Assembly (NCBI GenBank): GCA_039919885.1
Contig: JBDSEV010000069.1
Location: forward strand, 1 to 64,000
Reading direction: 5' to 3'
DNA: 64,000 nt
From: JACMLD01 sp039919885
GTDB taxonomy: Bacteria; Bacteroidota; Bacteroidia; Chitinophagales; Chitinophagaceae
The stretch's first letter is position 1. Every line of letters starts with the position of its first letter. The position numbers were made by a program, and so were the translations under genes. Under the pieces are notes generated by a model. That model ran no database searches. It was not told where the DNA came from and was given only the letters and a program-made list of their open reading frames with translations. Positions 63,574 through 64,000 of the stretch are shown here, piece after piece.

Positions 63574-64000
63574 ATGATGAAAGGAAAATTGTTATTGCCC
63601 GTTATTGTTGTTTTCCTCGCAGTTCTTTTAACTGCCTATGGATTCAGAAGAGTCAGCCGCCTTCCGAGTAAAATGCATGTTAATGCCGGTAAGGGCTTCG
63701 CGGTGGTGGAACTTTTTACGTCAGAGGGCTGCTCCAGTTGCCCTGCAGCAGATGCGGCCATCGAAAGGTTGTTGAAAAAAGATATTACGAATGTATACAT
63801 TCTTGTTTATCATGTTGACTATTGGAATCGTCTTGGATGGACAGATCAATTCAGTCAGTCGGACTTTTCAGACAGGCAAAGCCAATATGCCCATACGCTT
63901 GAACTGAATACTATTTATACTCCACAGGTTATTGTTAACGGAACAACGGAATTTGTAGGATCAGATGAAAACAAACTTGCTGCCAGTGTTGAAAATAATT
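63574..64000 (+). CDS. DUF1223 thioredoxin-like protein (partial, runs off the window)
   Basis: The first 142 residues of an exported or membrane-anchored protein. The N-terminus has a hydrophobic segment (about 4-22, KLLLPVIVVFLAVLLTAYG). The DUF1223 domain then begins at about residue 40 with VVELFTSEGCSSCPAAD, whose CSSC pair is thioredoxin-like. It continues with HVDYWNRLGWTDQFS and the YTPQVIVNG segment. DUF1223 proteins are thought to be redox-active, but no reaction is established. The CSSC pair is intact. The C-terminus lies beyond base 64000. Confidence 0.85.
   Translation, partial: MMKGKLLLPVIVVFLAVLLTAYGFRRVSRLPSKMHVNAGKGFAVVELFTSEGCSSCPAADAAIERLLKKDITNVYILVYHVDYWNRLGWTDQFSQSDFSDRQSQYAHTLELNTIYTPQVIVNGTTEFVGSDENKLAASVENN

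Overview
The window looks like a chromosomal segment of a Bacteroidota bacterium, most likely of the Chitinophagaceae or a close relative. The evidence is a GLPGLI-family protein paired with an outer-membrane beta-barrel receptor, a very large surface protein ending in a type IX secretion (T9SS) sorting domain, several TonB-dependent receptors, a Bacteroidota-style ECF sigma operon, -7 boxes of the TAnnTTTG type, and weak or absent Shine-Dalgarno sequences. I saw no rRNA, tRNA, CRISPR array, prophage or insertion sequence.

Layout. 0-4.3 kb: a three-gene operon (iron-type alcohol dehydrogenase, gamma-glutamyl amide hydrolase of the PuuD type, aldehyde dehydrogenase) resembling gamma-glutamylated amine catabolism, then an aldo/keto reductase. 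4.3-7.4 kb: ECF sigma factor, a probable anti-sigma protein, an outer-membrane barrel and a secreted protein. 7.5-10.5 kb: a TonB-dependent receptor and a small Lys/Asp-rich secreted protein with its own terminator. 10.5-11.8 kb: a gene-poor stretch. 11.8-14.9 kb: glycogen branching enzyme with a TPR protein. 15.0-18.6 kb: beta-barrel receptor plus GLPGLI protein. 18.6-22.6 kb: GMC oxidoreductase, sugar-phosphate isomerase-like protein and a beta-propeller protein, suggesting oxidised-sugar metabolism. 22.7-29.3 kb: small lipoproteins and hypotheticals, a zinc-ribbon/DUF559-like protein, histidine ammonia-lyase (hutH), a DUF1543 protein and an XRE regulator. 29.3-33.0 kb: CPA1-type cation/proton antiporter and a DUF4874/DUF4832 secreted protein. 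33.2-36.5 kb: a tight operon of an LpxH-like metallophosphatase, a glycosyltransferase and a GH1 beta-glucosidase. 36.7-44.8 kb: a PAS histidine kinase, an ABC-type permease, a methyltransferase and a YdeI-like protein.

45.2-51.0 kb carries a YfiR / TonB-receptor / hybrid histidine kinase operon, probably a signalling route from the outer membrane to the cytoplasm. 51.1-55.0 kb (minus strand) is a five-gene operon of two low-complexity secreted proteins, an outer-membrane barrel, an OmpR-type response regulator and its kinase. The response regulator is split by a one-base deletion in an A run. 55.37-55.82 kb is an array of related hairpin repeats with a 136-bp unit present twice. 55.9-60.5 kb encodes a 1524-residue T9SS adhesin-like protein with about 14 repeats. 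60.7-62.7 kb is the remnant of one lipoprotein gene (VOC domains, two cytochrome c domains, rhodanese) broken by two in-frame stops, a frameshift and a truncated end. 63.2-63.5 kb is a small Met/Lys-rich secreted protein, also frameshifted, with a promoter and terminator. A DUF1223 protein runs off the right edge.

The most interesting items are the envelope signalling operons, the hairpin array and the cluster of broken genes between 52.9 and 63.5 kb. That cluster is either real decay or a sign of poor base calling, and only reads can tell which.
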